Positions 46,831 to 55,221 of a stretch of DNA of 64,000 nt are shown piece after piece. Within the stretch, counting starts at the first letter, position 1; each line of letters starts with the position of its first letter. This DNA comes from Pedobacter sp. SL55 (GTDB lineage Bacteria > Bacteroidota > Bacteroidia > Sphingobacteriales > Sphingobacteriaceae). A program made the position numbers and the translations under genes. The stretch covers positions 2,356,001 to 2,420,000 of the forward strand of contig NZ_CP113059.1 of the NCBI RefSeq assembly GCF_026625705.1, in the 5' to 3' direction. The notes under the pieces were generated by a model. The model worked only from the letters and a program-made list of their open reading frames with translations, did not search any database and was not told the origin of the DNA.

Positions 46831-48055
46831 TTGGAATATTTAAAGATTATTGCATTTACACATCAACAAATTGACCTAAAGTCGTTAGGTAAATTAGTTA
46901 TTTGTGAGCAAACGTTGGATGATAGGTTGCGTAATGTCCAATCTGAGTTGAATATCAAAGAGATATTTTACGTAGGCACCTGTAACAGGGTAGAATTTAT
47001 ATTTACCGCTCCTGGGCAGTTAGACAAATCTTTTATCTCTAAATTTTTGCATGTACTTGATATGGGTTTGCCCGAAAAGTACATGGAAAACTTCATCAAC
47101 AATGTTTCTACTTATGAGAAAGAAGAGGCTTTTAATCACTTGTTACGTATTTCTTGTTCTTTAGAAAGTTTAGTAGTGGGTAAAAGAAATTTTAGCACAG
47201 GTACGCAAAGCTTATGAGGCTTCCAAAAAGGCAGGTTTTACTGGCGATTATATGCGTATGATCATGAGCCGTGTGGTAAAAACAGCGAAAGAAGTTTATA
47301 CCCATACCAATATTTCAAGAAATCCAGTTTCTGTAGTTTCTCTAGCTTATAGAAAACTACGTGAACTAAATATGTGCGCTAATTCTCGTTTGCTCATCAT
47401 TGGCGCAGGCGAAACCAACAATAACATTGCACAATATCTTAAAAAGCACAAATGCTCTAACTTTTCGGTATTTAACAGAACATTAGAAAAGGCAGAAAGT
47501 TTGGCTAAAGAGCTTAACGGTAAGGCTTTTCTTCTAGAAGAACTATTCAATTACAAAGACGGTTTTGATGTAATTGTAACTTGTACTGGAGCAACGGAGC
47601 CAATCATTACTACTGAACTTTATCAGAGCCTATTGAACGGCGAAACCAGTAAAAAAGTAATCGTAGATTTAGCTATCCCAAATGATACTGCGGTAGAGGT
47701 GAGAGAGAATTTCCCCATTCATTACATCGAAGTAGAGTCTTTAAAAGAGGTTGCCCGCAAAAATATTCAAGAAAGATATGACGAGCTTGTTCATGCAGAG
47801 CACATTATAGCAGATAATATTAAAGAATTTGAATCTGTATTACGCCAACGTCGTATTGAATTGGCCATGAGCGAGGTGCCGCAGAAAATCAAAGCTATTA
47901 AAGAAAAGGCGGTAAACACAGTTTTTGCCAACGAAATAAACGCACTTGATGATGATGCCAAGGCTGTTTTAGAGCAGGTAATTAGCTACATGGAAAAAAA
48001 ATACATCAGCGTGCCCATGTTGATGGCTAAAGATATTCTGGTTAAGAATAGTTAA
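46831..48055 (+). pseudogene. hemA: HemA, glutamyl-tRNA reductase, frame interrupted near 47188
   Basis: The first part (46831-47187) encodes the catalytic domain, with nucleophile Cys51 in GTCNRVEF. Near 47188 the expected GKREILAQVRKAYEASKK is lost: the frame reads GKRNFSTGTQSL and stops at 47217, while the continuing frame gives ILAQVRKAYEASKKAGFTGD and the whole NADPH and dimerisation domains to 48055 (GAGETNNNIAQYL, GATEPI). The mismatch is two missing bases (GAGA to GA) or one extra. HemA makes glutamate-1-semialdehyde from Glu-tRNA, the first haem step, so loss is unlikely. TTG start at 46831. Confidence 0.88.
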
Positions 48056-48086
48056 AAGTCCGATGTCTGAAGTCTGAAGATTACGT

Positions 48087-48110
48087 TGTCAGGCTGAGCT
48101 TGTCGAAGCC
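48087..48110. repeat. Short GTCAGGCTGAGCTTGTCGAAG repeat fragment
   Basis: A half-palindrome of the GAGCTTGTCGAAG family seen again at 52942-53006; both arms are not present here. Confidence 0.4.
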
Positions 48111-48186
48111 CAATCATCGAATTATCACATTCTCAAATCCTCACATCATCAAAATTTCTTAATTTAGCGCAAAATCTTAATATCAA

Positions 48187-49758
48187 GTGAAGAAAGTAAT
48201 TATCGGAACTCGCGGTAGCGATCTAGCCCTTTGGCAAGCCAACTACACCAAAGACAGATTAGCCAGCATTGGCATAGATGCAGAACTTAAAATCATTAAA
48301 ACGCAGGGCGATAAAATCCTTAATCTTCGTTTAGATAAGTTGGAAGGAAAGGGCTTTTTTACCAAAGAGTTGGAAGAAGAACTGTTAAACGGCACAATTG
48401 ATATTGCCGTGCATTCCCATAAAGATTTGCCAACAACCAATCCTCCTGGATTAATCATAGCTGCAGTGCCAGAAAGAGAAGATCCAGCAGAATTATTATT
48501 GATTTTAAAAGATTGTGTAGATGTAAGCCATAAACTTTCTTTGAAAAAAGGAGCCATGGTAGGTACGTCTTCCAACCGTCGTAAAGCACAATTGTTGGCT
48601 TTAAGACCTGATTTGAATATCGAAGATTTGCGTGGAAATGTACCAACACGTATCCAAAAATTGCGTGATGAAGATTATGACGCTATTGTTTTAGCAAGAG
48701 CAGGTGTTAATCGTTTAGGTTTAGATTTAAGCGAATTTCATGTAGAAGTAATCGATCCAACGGAGATTGTACCTGCACCAGCGCAAGGAGCTTTGGCCAT
48801 CCAAATTAGAGAAAATGATACAGAGCTTTTCAACGAGCTTCAAAAAATAAATGATCCTTCCGTTGTAGAAGCCATTGCGGTTGAAAGAAAAGTGTTAAAT
48901 CTTTTCGAAGGTGGATGCCACATGCCTTTAGGTTGTTTTTGCAGAAAAGAAGATGGCGAGTTTGAGGTATGGACTTCTAAAGCAGAAACTGCAGAAGATT
49001 TCCCGGATCGTTTGTTTTTAAGAGCAGCATCAACCGAAGGATTAGCAGAACAAATTGTGGCCAAATTTAGTGCAGATAGAAAGTTGCCAGCTAAAGTGTT
49101 TATTTCTAGAGAAGTTGGCGAGAATAGCTATTTCCGTAAAGCTTTAGCGAAAAATAACATAGAGATTGATGGCCGTTCTTTAATCCGAACATTCCCTATT
49201 GTGAATAAACTGGATGATTTCTTCCTTAAAAATGCGGATTGGATTTTCTTTAGCAGCAGAAATGGCGTGGAATATTTCTTTAAATTAAATCCGGTTTTAC
49301 CTAAAAAAGTGAAGTTTGGTGTGGTAGGTCGTGGCTCTGAAGACTCGTTGCGCAAATTTGGTCATTTGGCCAGTTTTGTAGGCGAGGGTGGCGAGATTGA
49401 AGAAGTTGCGGAAGATTTTGCCAAAGTGGCAGATGGGCAAACCGTAGTTTTCCCTCGTGCGCAAGACTCATTGCTTACCATGCAGAAGTTTTTAACAGCA
49501 GCAACCAAAGTCATCGATTTGCCTATTTACGAAACGGTAATAGAAGAGAGTGTAGATGGCACTTCAGCTGAAGTTTTGGTGTTTACTAGCCCAAGCAATG
49601 TAGATGCTTATTTTGCCGAGAACCTATTAGAGCCCGGACAAAAAGTGATTGCCATCGGTAATTCTACAGGGAAGAAATTTGATGAAATGGGTGTGAGGTA
49701 CGCCCTGCCATATTCGCCAGATGAAATTGGATTGGCTGAGGCTGTTTTTGGGATATAA
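48187..49758 (+). CDS. hemCD: HemC-HemD fusion: hydroxymethylbilane synthase + uroporphyrinogen-III synthase
   Basis: A 523-residue two-domain enzyme. Residues 1-300 are HemC: GTRGSDLALWQ, GFFTKELEEELLNG, DIAVHSHKDLPT and the dipyrromethane cofactor cysteine Cys244 in FEGGCHMPLG. Residues about 302-523 are HemD: VFISREVGENSYFRKALAKN, WIFFSSRNGVEYFF, VVGRGSEDSLRKFG and LVFTSPSNVDAYF, ending VRYALPYSPDEIG. Fusion of the two consecutive enzymes allows direct transfer of unstable hydroxymethylbilane. The start is GTG at 48187. It follows hemA by about 130 bp. Confidence 0.93.
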   Translation: MKKVIIGTRGSDLALWQANYTKDRLASIGIDAELKIIKTQGDKILNLRLDKLEGKGFFTKELEEELLNGTIDIAVHSHKDLPTTNPPGLIIAAVPEREDPAELLLILKDCVDVSHKLSLKKGAMVGTSSNRRKAQLLALRPDLNIEDLRGNVPTRIQKLRDEDYDAIVLARAGVNRLGLDLSEFHVEVIDPTEIVPAPAQGALAIQIRENDTELFNELQKINDPSVVEAIAVERKVLNLFEGGCHMPLGCFCRKEDGEFEVWTSKAETAEDFPDRLFLRAASTEGLAEQIVAKFSADRKLPAKVFISREVGENSYFRKALAKNNIEIDGRSLIRTFPIVNKLDDFFLKNADWIFFSSRNGVEYFFKLNPVLPKKVKFGVVGRGSEDSLRKFGHLASFVGEGGEIEEVAEDFAKVADGQTVVFPRAQDSLLTMQKFLTAATKVIDLPIYETVIEESVDGTSAEVLVFTSPSNVDAYFAENLLEPGQKVIAIGNSTGKKFDEMGVRYALPYSPDEIGLAEAVFGI

Positions 49759-49849
49759 AAGAGTTGGGGGTTATGAGTTATAAGTTTTAAGTCTAGATCC
49801 ACAAATGACCGTTTGATTTTGTACATTTTGTCATCCTAAGCGTGCCGTC

Positions 49850-49869
49850 ATTCCCGCGTAGGCGGGAAT
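49850..49869. repeat. ATTCCCGC palindrome
   Basis: ATTCCCGC / GCGGGAAT with a 4-base centre, preceded by CCGTC, resembling the palindromes that other bacteria carry as GTCATTCCCGCG elements. Confidence 0.5.
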
Positions 49870-49923
49870 CGTAAAGCGAAGGAAAAGCACAAATTGTTAA
49901 CCAAACGTAAAGACTTTACAAAT

Positions 49924-49957
49924 GACAGAAGCATCAGATAATAGTGCTTCTGTCTTT
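49924..49957 (+). terminator. Probable terminator after hemCD
   Basis: GACAGAAGCA / TGCTTCTGTC with an 11-base loop, followed by TTTG. The T-tract is short. Confidence 0.6.
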
Positions 49958-50007
49958 GCATTTTTGCAGTATAGAGATGTTGTGTTAGAAAGCATTAACG
50001 CTGTAAA

Positions 50008-50156
50008 ATAAACCCGATAGCAGTGAAATCCTTTTTGTTGGTGTTATTTCGACGAGGAACGAGGAGAAACTCAAAGTTTATAGTGTCTATGTACAGATTT
50101 CTCTCTACGTTCGAAATGACGGAATGAGGAGACAAAAAGATGAAACGGATAGCCCC
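50008..50156 (+). repeat. MITE-like repeat, copy 3
   Basis: Starts TAAACCCGATAGCAGTGAAA...CTTTTTG, contains the hairpin arms TTATTTCGACGAGGAACGAG / AGATTTCTCTCTACGTTCGA, and ends ACAAAAAGATGAAACGGATA then GCCCC. It shares both ends with copies at 21636-21778 and 52888-53043. Confidence 0.6.
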
Positions 50157-50276
50157 GAAGTAGATTCGGGGCAAGCTAAACTGAATTGAATTATTGCAGA
50201 GCAGGTGCTTTTCAAAAAAAGAAAAATATAAAGTTAGTAGGTCTAACTACTAATTACTTGATACTAACTACTAATT

Positions 50277-51241
50277 ATGCACAGACCACGTAGGCTAAGA
50301 AAAAATCCCGTTGTAAGAGAAATGGTTGCCGAAACGAAGTTATCGAAAGACATGTTCGTTTATCCGTATTTCGTAGTGCCAGGAAATAACGTTATTCATC
50401 CTATTGAAGCTATGCCGGGTATCAGCCACTTTTCTACCGATACTTTATTGAAAGATGTGGAAAAAGGATTAAGCTTGGGCGTAAATAAAATTATGCTTTT
50501 TGGTGTGGGCGATGAAAAAAGCGCTGATGCAAAATCTGCTTACGATGGCAATTCTTTAGTGCCGGTTTCGGTAAGAGAACTGAAAAAGCAATTTGGCGAT
50601 GATTTGTATATCGTTACTGATGTGTGCGTTTGTTCTTACACCAACCACGGTCATTGTGGTATCATGCACAACGATTATATCCAGAACGATGCTTCGGTAG
50701 AATTAATTGCGAAAATGGCTTTAACGCATTCTGAAGCTGGTGCAGATATGTTAGCTCCGTCAGATATGATGGATGGTAGGGTAGCGGCAATCCGCGAAAA
50801 GTTGGATGGCAATGGTTTCGAAAATGTGGCTGTAATGAGCCATGCTACTAAATTTGCTTCGGCTTATTATGGTCCGTTTAGAGAAGCCGCAGATTGTGCG
50901 CCAAGTAAAGGCGATAGGAAAGCTTACCAAATGGACTTCCGTAATCCAGATGAAGCAGTGAGAGAAGCATTATTAGACGAGGCGGAAGGAGCGGATGTGC
51001 TAATGGTAAAACCAGGGTTGGCCTATTTAGATGTAATTGCAAGGCTGAAACAAAATACCAAATTGCCTATTGCTGTTTACAATGTATCGGGAGAGTATCG
51101 ATGATTAAAGCGGCAGCAGAAAAAGGCTGGATAGACGAACAAAAAGTAGTAATGGAAACCATGTACGCCTTTGCCAGAGCAGGAGCAAGCATCATCACTA
51201 CTTACCACATTAGAGATATTGTAGAGAATAAATGGATTTAA
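50277..51241 (+). pseudogene. hemB: HemB, delta-aminolevulinic acid dehydratase, frame interrupted near 51098
   Basis: The first 275 codons encode a normal HemB: RPRRLRKNPVVREM, the metal-binding DVCVCSYTNHGHCG, Lys192 in HATKFASAYYG, and catalytic Lys245 in VLMVKPGLAYLD. At VSGEY the frame reads R-stop (51102-51104), whereas one extra base restores S/A-MIKAAAEKGWID and AFARAGASIITTYH to a stop at 51239-51241, the expected C-terminus. One base is missing around 51098. HemB joins two aminolevulinates into porphobilinogen, an essential step, so an assembly indel is likely. Confidence 0.9.
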
Positions 51242-51319
51242 AGGAATTAGGAGCTAGGGACTAGGTATCATCAGTCAAAATCCCTAATTCCTAACCTCTA
51301 ATCCCTAACCCCTAAAATA
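51241..51319. repeat. CTAATTCC / CCTAA phrase repeat before hemL
   Basis: AGGAATTAGGAGCTAGGGAC on the left and TCCCTAATTCCTAACCTCTA on the right are largely complementary and end right before the hemL ATG. Similar text is at 34516-34650. Confidence 0.5.
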
Positions 51320-51320
51320 A

Positions 51321-52619
51321 ATGCAAGACATATCAAGAGCCAAATCGGCAGAACTATACGAGAAATCGAAAACTTATTTTCCTGGTGGGGTAAACTCGCC
51401 AGTACGTGCTTTTAAATCTGTTTATGGTACGCCTCTGTTTATCCAAAAGGGCAATGGTGCATACATTTGGGATGCAGATGGTAACCAATTTATTGATTTT
51501 TGTGCAAGTTGGGGGCCGCTAATTTTAGGGCATAATAATGCTAAAATTAGAGAAAAAGTAACCGAAGTGATGCAAAATGGCATGAGCTTCGGCGCACCAA
51601 CGGCATTAGAAAATGAGTTGGCCGAGCTGATTATCAAGAACAATCGTTTTGTAGAAAAAATTCGCTTCACAAGCTCAGGTACTGAGGCAGTAATGTCGGC
51701 CATTCGCTTAGCTAGAGGTTATACTGGCAGGAATAAAATCATCAAATTTGAAGGTTGTTACCACGGTCATAGCGACTCGCTTTTAGTAAAAGCGGGTTCC
51801 GGCTTAGTAACTTTCGGGGAAACTTCTTCGGCAGGTGTGCCTAAAGCATTTGCTGATGAAACTATTGTGATTGCTTTGAATGATAAAAATGCCGTAACCG
51901 AAGCTTTTGCTCAATTTAAAGATGATGTGGCTGCGGTAATTATTGAAGGTATTCCAGCTAACAACGGATTGCTAATTCAAGACCAAGATTACGTAGAGTT
52001 TTTGCGTGAAACTTGTACCGCCAATGGTGCTTTATTGATTTTCGATGAAGTAATTACTGGTTTTAGGGTAGGTTTTGAAGGTGCTGCAGCGCATTACGGC
52101 ATTAGGCCGGATATTGTGACTTATGGGAAAATCATAGGTGGTGGTTTGCCAGTAGGAATGTATGGTGCATCTAGCGAGATTATGGCGCACATTTCTCCTG
52201 ATGGTGGTGTTTACCAAGCGGGTACGCTTTCTGGAAATCCAGTGGCCATGGCGGCAGGTATTGCGGCGTTAACCATTTTAAGCAGTGAAGGTTTTTACGA
52301 AGAATTAAATGCTAAAGCGCAAACTTTTGTGAACGATTTAAAAGCGCACATTGCTGATAAGGGCTATGAATTGAATATTTTTACCGTTGGTTCTATCTTT
52401 TGGTTTGCTTTTACTGATAAACACATTAAAACTGCGGAGGATATTGACCCGGCAAGCATGGAGAAATTTAAAATCATGCACCGTGAATTGTTAAACAGAG
52501 GGATTTACTTTGGCCCATCGGGTTATGAAGTTGGTTTTGTGAGTGCAGCACATACGGCATTAGAGCTAGATAAAGCAAAACAAGCGATATTTGAAGCTTT
52601 GGAGGTGGTGTTCCCCTAA
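51321..52619 (+). CDS. hemL: HemL, glutamate-1-semialdehyde 2,1-aminomutase
   Basis: A 432-residue class III aminotransferase that converts glutamate-1-semialdehyde to 5-aminolevulinate. It has the family motifs GGVNSPVRAF, FTSSGTEAVMSAIR, LIFDEVITGFR, catalytic Lys270 in VTYGKIIGGGLPVG, and YQAGTLSGNPVAMAAG. The start is at ATG 51321, which immediately follows the phrase repeat. Length normal. Together with HemA it forms the C5 pathway to aminolevulinate. Confidence 0.96.
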   Translation: MQDISRAKSAELYEKSKTYFPGGVNSPVRAFKSVYGTPLFIQKGNGAYIWDADGNQFIDFCASWGPLILGHNNAKIREKVTEVMQNGMSFGAPTALENELAELIIKNNRFVEKIRFTSSGTEAVMSAIRLARGYTGRNKIIKFEGCYHGHSDSLLVKAGSGLVTFGETSSAGVPKAFADETIVIALNDKNAVTEAFAQFKDDVAAVIIEGIPANNGLLIQDQDYVEFLRETCTANGALLIFDEVITGFRVGFEGAAAHYGIRPDIVTYGKIIGGGLPVGMYGASSEIMAHISPDGGVYQAGTLSGNPVAMAAGIAALTILSSEGFYEELNAKAQTFVNDLKAHIADKGYELNIFTVGSIFWFAFTDKHIKTAEDIDPASMEKFKIMHRELLNRGIYFGPSGYEVGFVSAAHTALELDKAKQAIFEALEVVFP

Positions 52620-52627
52620 ATATCGCT

Positions 52628-52717
52628 CGTCATTTCGATGAGGAGGAACGACGAAGAGAAATCTATGAAGTAGTAGTATAGCTCAAAAAAAAAGATTTCT
52701 CCTATCGTCGAAATGAA
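52628..52717. repeat. GTCATTTCGA palindromic hairpin repeat
   Basis: CGTCATTTCGATGAGGAGGA...AGAGAAATCT pairs with AGATTTCT...TCGTCGAAATGA. It begins 8 bases after the hemL stop and could also act as a terminator. Confidence 0.7.
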
Positions 52718-52730
52718 GGTATGAGCGGTT

Positions 52731-52817
52731 GTCATTGCGAGAAGGAACGACGAAGCAATCTTAAAGCGTTAGTTCTTTTTCTGGTGTTGTAAGATTGCTT
52801 CGTTCCTCGCAATGACG
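52731..52817. repeat. GTCATTGCGA palindromic hairpin repeat
   Basis: GTCATTGCGAGAAGGAACGA...AAGCAATCTT pairs with AAGATTGCTTCGTTCCTCGC and AATGAC, an almost perfect long stem. Confidence 0.75.
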
Positions 52818-52887
52818 AAAATAACCACGTGTCCCCCTTTGGAGGGGGTAGGGGGAGGATTTAGGTTTGTGCATAAACGGAAGTTAA

Positions 52888-53043
52888 CTAAACCCGATTG
52901 AAGTGGAGATACTTTTTGTAGGAGTTATCCTTTAATGACGTGTCTCGCTGAGTTTATCGAAGCGTTGTGAGATATGAAATAGATCCTTCGACAAGCTCAG
53001 GATGACAGAGGTAAACAAAAAGATTGCAACAAAAAGCGGGACT
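52888..53043 (+). repeat. MITE-like repeat, copy 4
   Basis: Starts CTAAACCCGATTGAAGTGGA then ATACTTTTTGT; the interior has TCGCTGAGTTTATCGAAG / CTTCGACAAGCTCAGGA; it ends ACAAAAAGATTGCAACAAAA then AGCGGGACT. The ends are imperfect inverted repeats (CCCG...ACTTTTTGT). Confidence 0.62.
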
Positions 53044-53122
53044 GAAATAACCGAAGCATTACAGAAACTGCTTTTCAAAAAATAATAATTAAATTTAAAA
53101 GCCCCTTTGAGGGGTTGGGGTT

Positions 53123-53989
53123 ATGAAGAAATCCATTATCATATTTTATATTTTACTGTTTTACGCTTTGGGCCAGCTCATTAGCTGGGGTGCTTTGGTG
53201 GTAAAAATTGATGCCAGTCGTTTGCCAATGATTATGGGCGAGGGAGCGGTTTTCTTGTTCCTTTTAGGTATTGGCGCTTACTTTATTCATGCTTCTATCA
53301 AGAAAGAACATCGTTTAAAAGAACAACAGCAAAATTTCTTGATGTCTATTACACATGAGTTGAAATCGCCTTTGGCAGCTATAAAACTATCGCTGCAAAC
53401 CATTGTACGCAGAGAATTGGATAAAGAGCAGCGTACTACTTTAATTAGAAATTCGCTGAAAGATGTAGAACGATTAGATGATTTGGTGGAGAACATGTTG
53501 TTGGCTACCAAAATAGAGAGCAGAACCTATTCGTTCCCGAAAGAGAAATTTAATTTTTCAGAATTGGTTACACGAATTTCGGATAGGTTACAGGTACACT
53601 CTTGTGGATGTGAGCAGATTATCTCTACAAAAATAGAAGACAATATTGAAATTGAGGGAGACCAATTTGCGCTGTCATCGGTAGTAACCAACTTGGTAGA
53701 AAATGCGGTAAAATATTCTGGTCCATGTGCCGAAATTACAGTAGAACTGTGCCAAAATGACGGTAAGGCTAAATTAGTGGTTTCGGATAAGGGTTTGGGC
53801 ATTCCTGATAGTGAAAAGATGCATATTTTTGATAAATTTTACCGTGTGGGCGATGAAAATGTGCGTAAAAGTAAAGGCACCGGACTTGGCTTATTTATTG
53901 TTAAGGAAGTATTACAAAACCACGACGCCGATATTAGCGTTAAAGATAACGTACCTCACGGTGCAATTTTTGAAGTAACATTTAATTAA
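53123..53989 (+). CDS. Two-component sensor histidine kinase
   Basis: A 288-residue kinase. Two transmembrane segments (about residues 5-27 and 37-56) flank a very short extracytoplasmic loop, so it has no sizeable sensor domain. The phosphoacceptor is His78 in SITHELKSPLAA; the ATPase domain has the N-box NLVENAVKYSG, the G1 box DKGLGIP, the F-box IFDKFYR and the G2 box GTGLGLFIVK. It sits in the haem cluster, immediately before its regulator, and may sense membrane or haem-related stress. Confidence 0.93.
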   Translation: MKKSIIIFYILLFYALGQLISWGALVVKIDASRLPMIMGEGAVFLFLLGIGAYFIHASIKKEHRLKEQQQNFLMSITHELKSPLAAIKLSLQTIVRRELDKEQRTTLIRNSLKDVERLDDLVENMLLATKIESRTYSFPKEKFNFSELVTRISDRLQVHSCGCEQIISTKIEDNIEIEGDQFALSSVVTNLVENAVKYSGPCAEITVELCQNDGKAKLVVSDKGLGIPDSEKMHIFDKFYRVGDENVRKSKGTGLGLFIVKEVLQNHDADISVKDNVPHGAIFEVTFN

Positions 53990-53990
53990 T

Positions 53991-54695
53991 ATGTCACAAA
54001 AATTAAGAGTATTATTGGTTGAAGACGAAGATCATTTGTTAGACGCCATCAAATTAAACCTCGAATTAGAAGGTTATAAAGTTCATGCCGTTAAAGACGG
54101 GAAAACTGCGCTTAAAGTGTTTAAGGAAGAACGCTTTAACTTGGTAATTTTAGATGTAATGTTGCCAGAAATGGATGGTTTTCAAGTGTGTGAAACTATT
54201 CGTTTAGAAAATACTGAAGTACCTATTTTGTTCTTAACTGCCAAAAACACTAGCGAAGACAGGGTAATGGGATTGAAAAAAGGAGCCGATGATTATTTGG
54301 TAAAACCTTTTAACCTAGAAGAACTGATTTTACGTGTGGGTATTTTAGTGAAACGTAGTTTAAAATCAGACGATTTAAAGGAACTAAATTCTTACAAAAT
54401 TGGAGATAAAACCATTTATTTTAACTCTTTTGAGTTGAAACAAGATGATGGTACGGTAGTTCCTTTAACCAAAAAAGAGACCATGCTGTTGAAGCTTTTA
54501 ATTGAGCGTAAAAACGATGCGGTTTCTCGTGAGCAGATTTTAGAAACAGTGTGGAATTATGATGTTTATCCATCTACAAGAACGATAGATAATTTCATTT
54601 TAACTTTCCGTAAATATTTCGAACCAGATCAAAAAAATCCAGTTTATTTCCATTCTATTAGAGGGGTTGGCTATAAATTTACGGATATTCACTAA
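53991..54695 (+). CDS. OmpR-family response regulator
   Basis: A 234-residue regulator with a receiver domain (acidic pocket VEDED, phosphoacceptor Asp55 in LVILDVMLPEMDG, conserved Lys about 105 in DDYLVKPFNLEEL) and a C-terminal winged helix (residues about 130-230, ending VYFHSIRGVGYKF). Its start is 2 bases after the kinase stop, so the two form one unit. Targets unknown; the haem genes around it are plausible candidates. Confidence 0.94.
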   Translation: MSQKLRVLLVEDEDHLLDAIKLNLELEGYKVHAVKDGKTALKVFKEERFNLVILDVMLPEMDGFQVCETIRLENTEVPILFLTAKNTSEDRVMGLKKGADDYLVKPFNLEELILRVGILVKRSLKSDDLKELNSYKIGDKTIYFNSFELKQDDGTVVPLTKKETMLLKLLIERKNDAVSREQILETVWNYDVYPSTRTIDNFILTFRKYFEPDQKNPVYFHSIRGVGYKFTDIH

Positions 54696-55216
54696 TGTAT
54701 AACAAGCTAGGTAGGTATGTATTGATGGCAATTTTTGCCTTCTCGGCATTGGTAAGTTTTTACTTTTATCAATATCAGTTGGCATTAATCTCTGCAACTT
54801 TGAGTGCTTTCATTTTATGGAGCCACATTAAGCAAAGTTCGGTTTTACTGGCATCAAAACATTTCAAAAATTCTGACTACGAGCGAGCAGAGCAGATTTT
54901 AAATGAAGTAGACCGGCCAGATATGCTATCGAAAGGTAGGAGGGGTTTTTACGAATTTATGCGTGCCAACATTGCCTTAAAACGTGATCAATTTGATATA
55001 GCCGAACATCATTTCCAAATTGCTAGTCGTTATCCTCTAGGCGGAAAAAATGATAAGGCTTACGTTTTAATTCATTTAGCTAACTTAGCGCTCCGAAAAA
55101 GAGACGGACGAAAAGCTTTGGTGTATACAGAAAAAGCTAAAGAATTAGCGACCTCATCTAGAGCAATAGAAATTATAAAAAATATAGAGACAGAGGCCAA
55201 CAAATTGGCAAATTAA
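54695..55216 (+). CDS. Small membrane-anchored TPR-like protein
   Basis: A 173-residue protein whose ATG overlaps the stop of the response regulator. The N-terminus has two hydrophobic segments (LMAIFAFSALVSFYFY and ALISATLSAFILW); the rest is helical with TPR-like repeats (KNSDYERAEQILNEVD, RDQFDIAEHHFQIASRYP, RDGRKALVYTEKAKELA). TPRs mediate protein contacts. It ends 5 bp before hemE. A helper role to the two-component pair or to HemE is a guess from position. Confidence 0.7.
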   Translation: MYNKLGRYVLMAIFAFSALVSFYFYQYQLALISATLSAFILWSHIKQSSVLLASKHFKNSDYERAEQILNEVDRPDMLSKGRRGFYEFMRANIALKRDQFDIAEHHFQIASRYPLGGKNDKAYVLIHLANLALRKRDGRKALVYTEKAKELATSSRAIEIIKNIETEANKLAN

Positions 55217-55221
55217 CAAAC

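Larger units (their letters stand above)
49759..50276. other. Repeat-rich spacer between hemCD and hemB
   Basis: It contains a phrase-like GGGGGTTATGAGTTATAAG stretch (49766-49785), a GCGGGAAT palindrome (49850-49869), a terminator (49924-49957), a MITE-like element (50008-50156) and a CTAACTACTAATTAC phrase just before the hemB ATG. No further gene was recognised. Confidence 0.5.
52620..53122. other. Repeat-rich spacer between hemL and the two-component genes
   Basis: Made of two hairpin repeats (52628-52717, 52731-52817), a CCCCCTTTGGAGGGGG element (52833-52848), a MITE-like element (52888-53043), a CTGCTTTTCAAAA stretch and a shorter CCCCTTTGAGGGG hairpin (53103-53115). No gene was recognised. 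Confidence 0.6.

Noticed and set aside
52620..53043. A CRISPR-like array of repeats
   Set aside because: Units are palindromes of two different arm types, unequal in spacing, and there are no cas genes or constant-length spacers.
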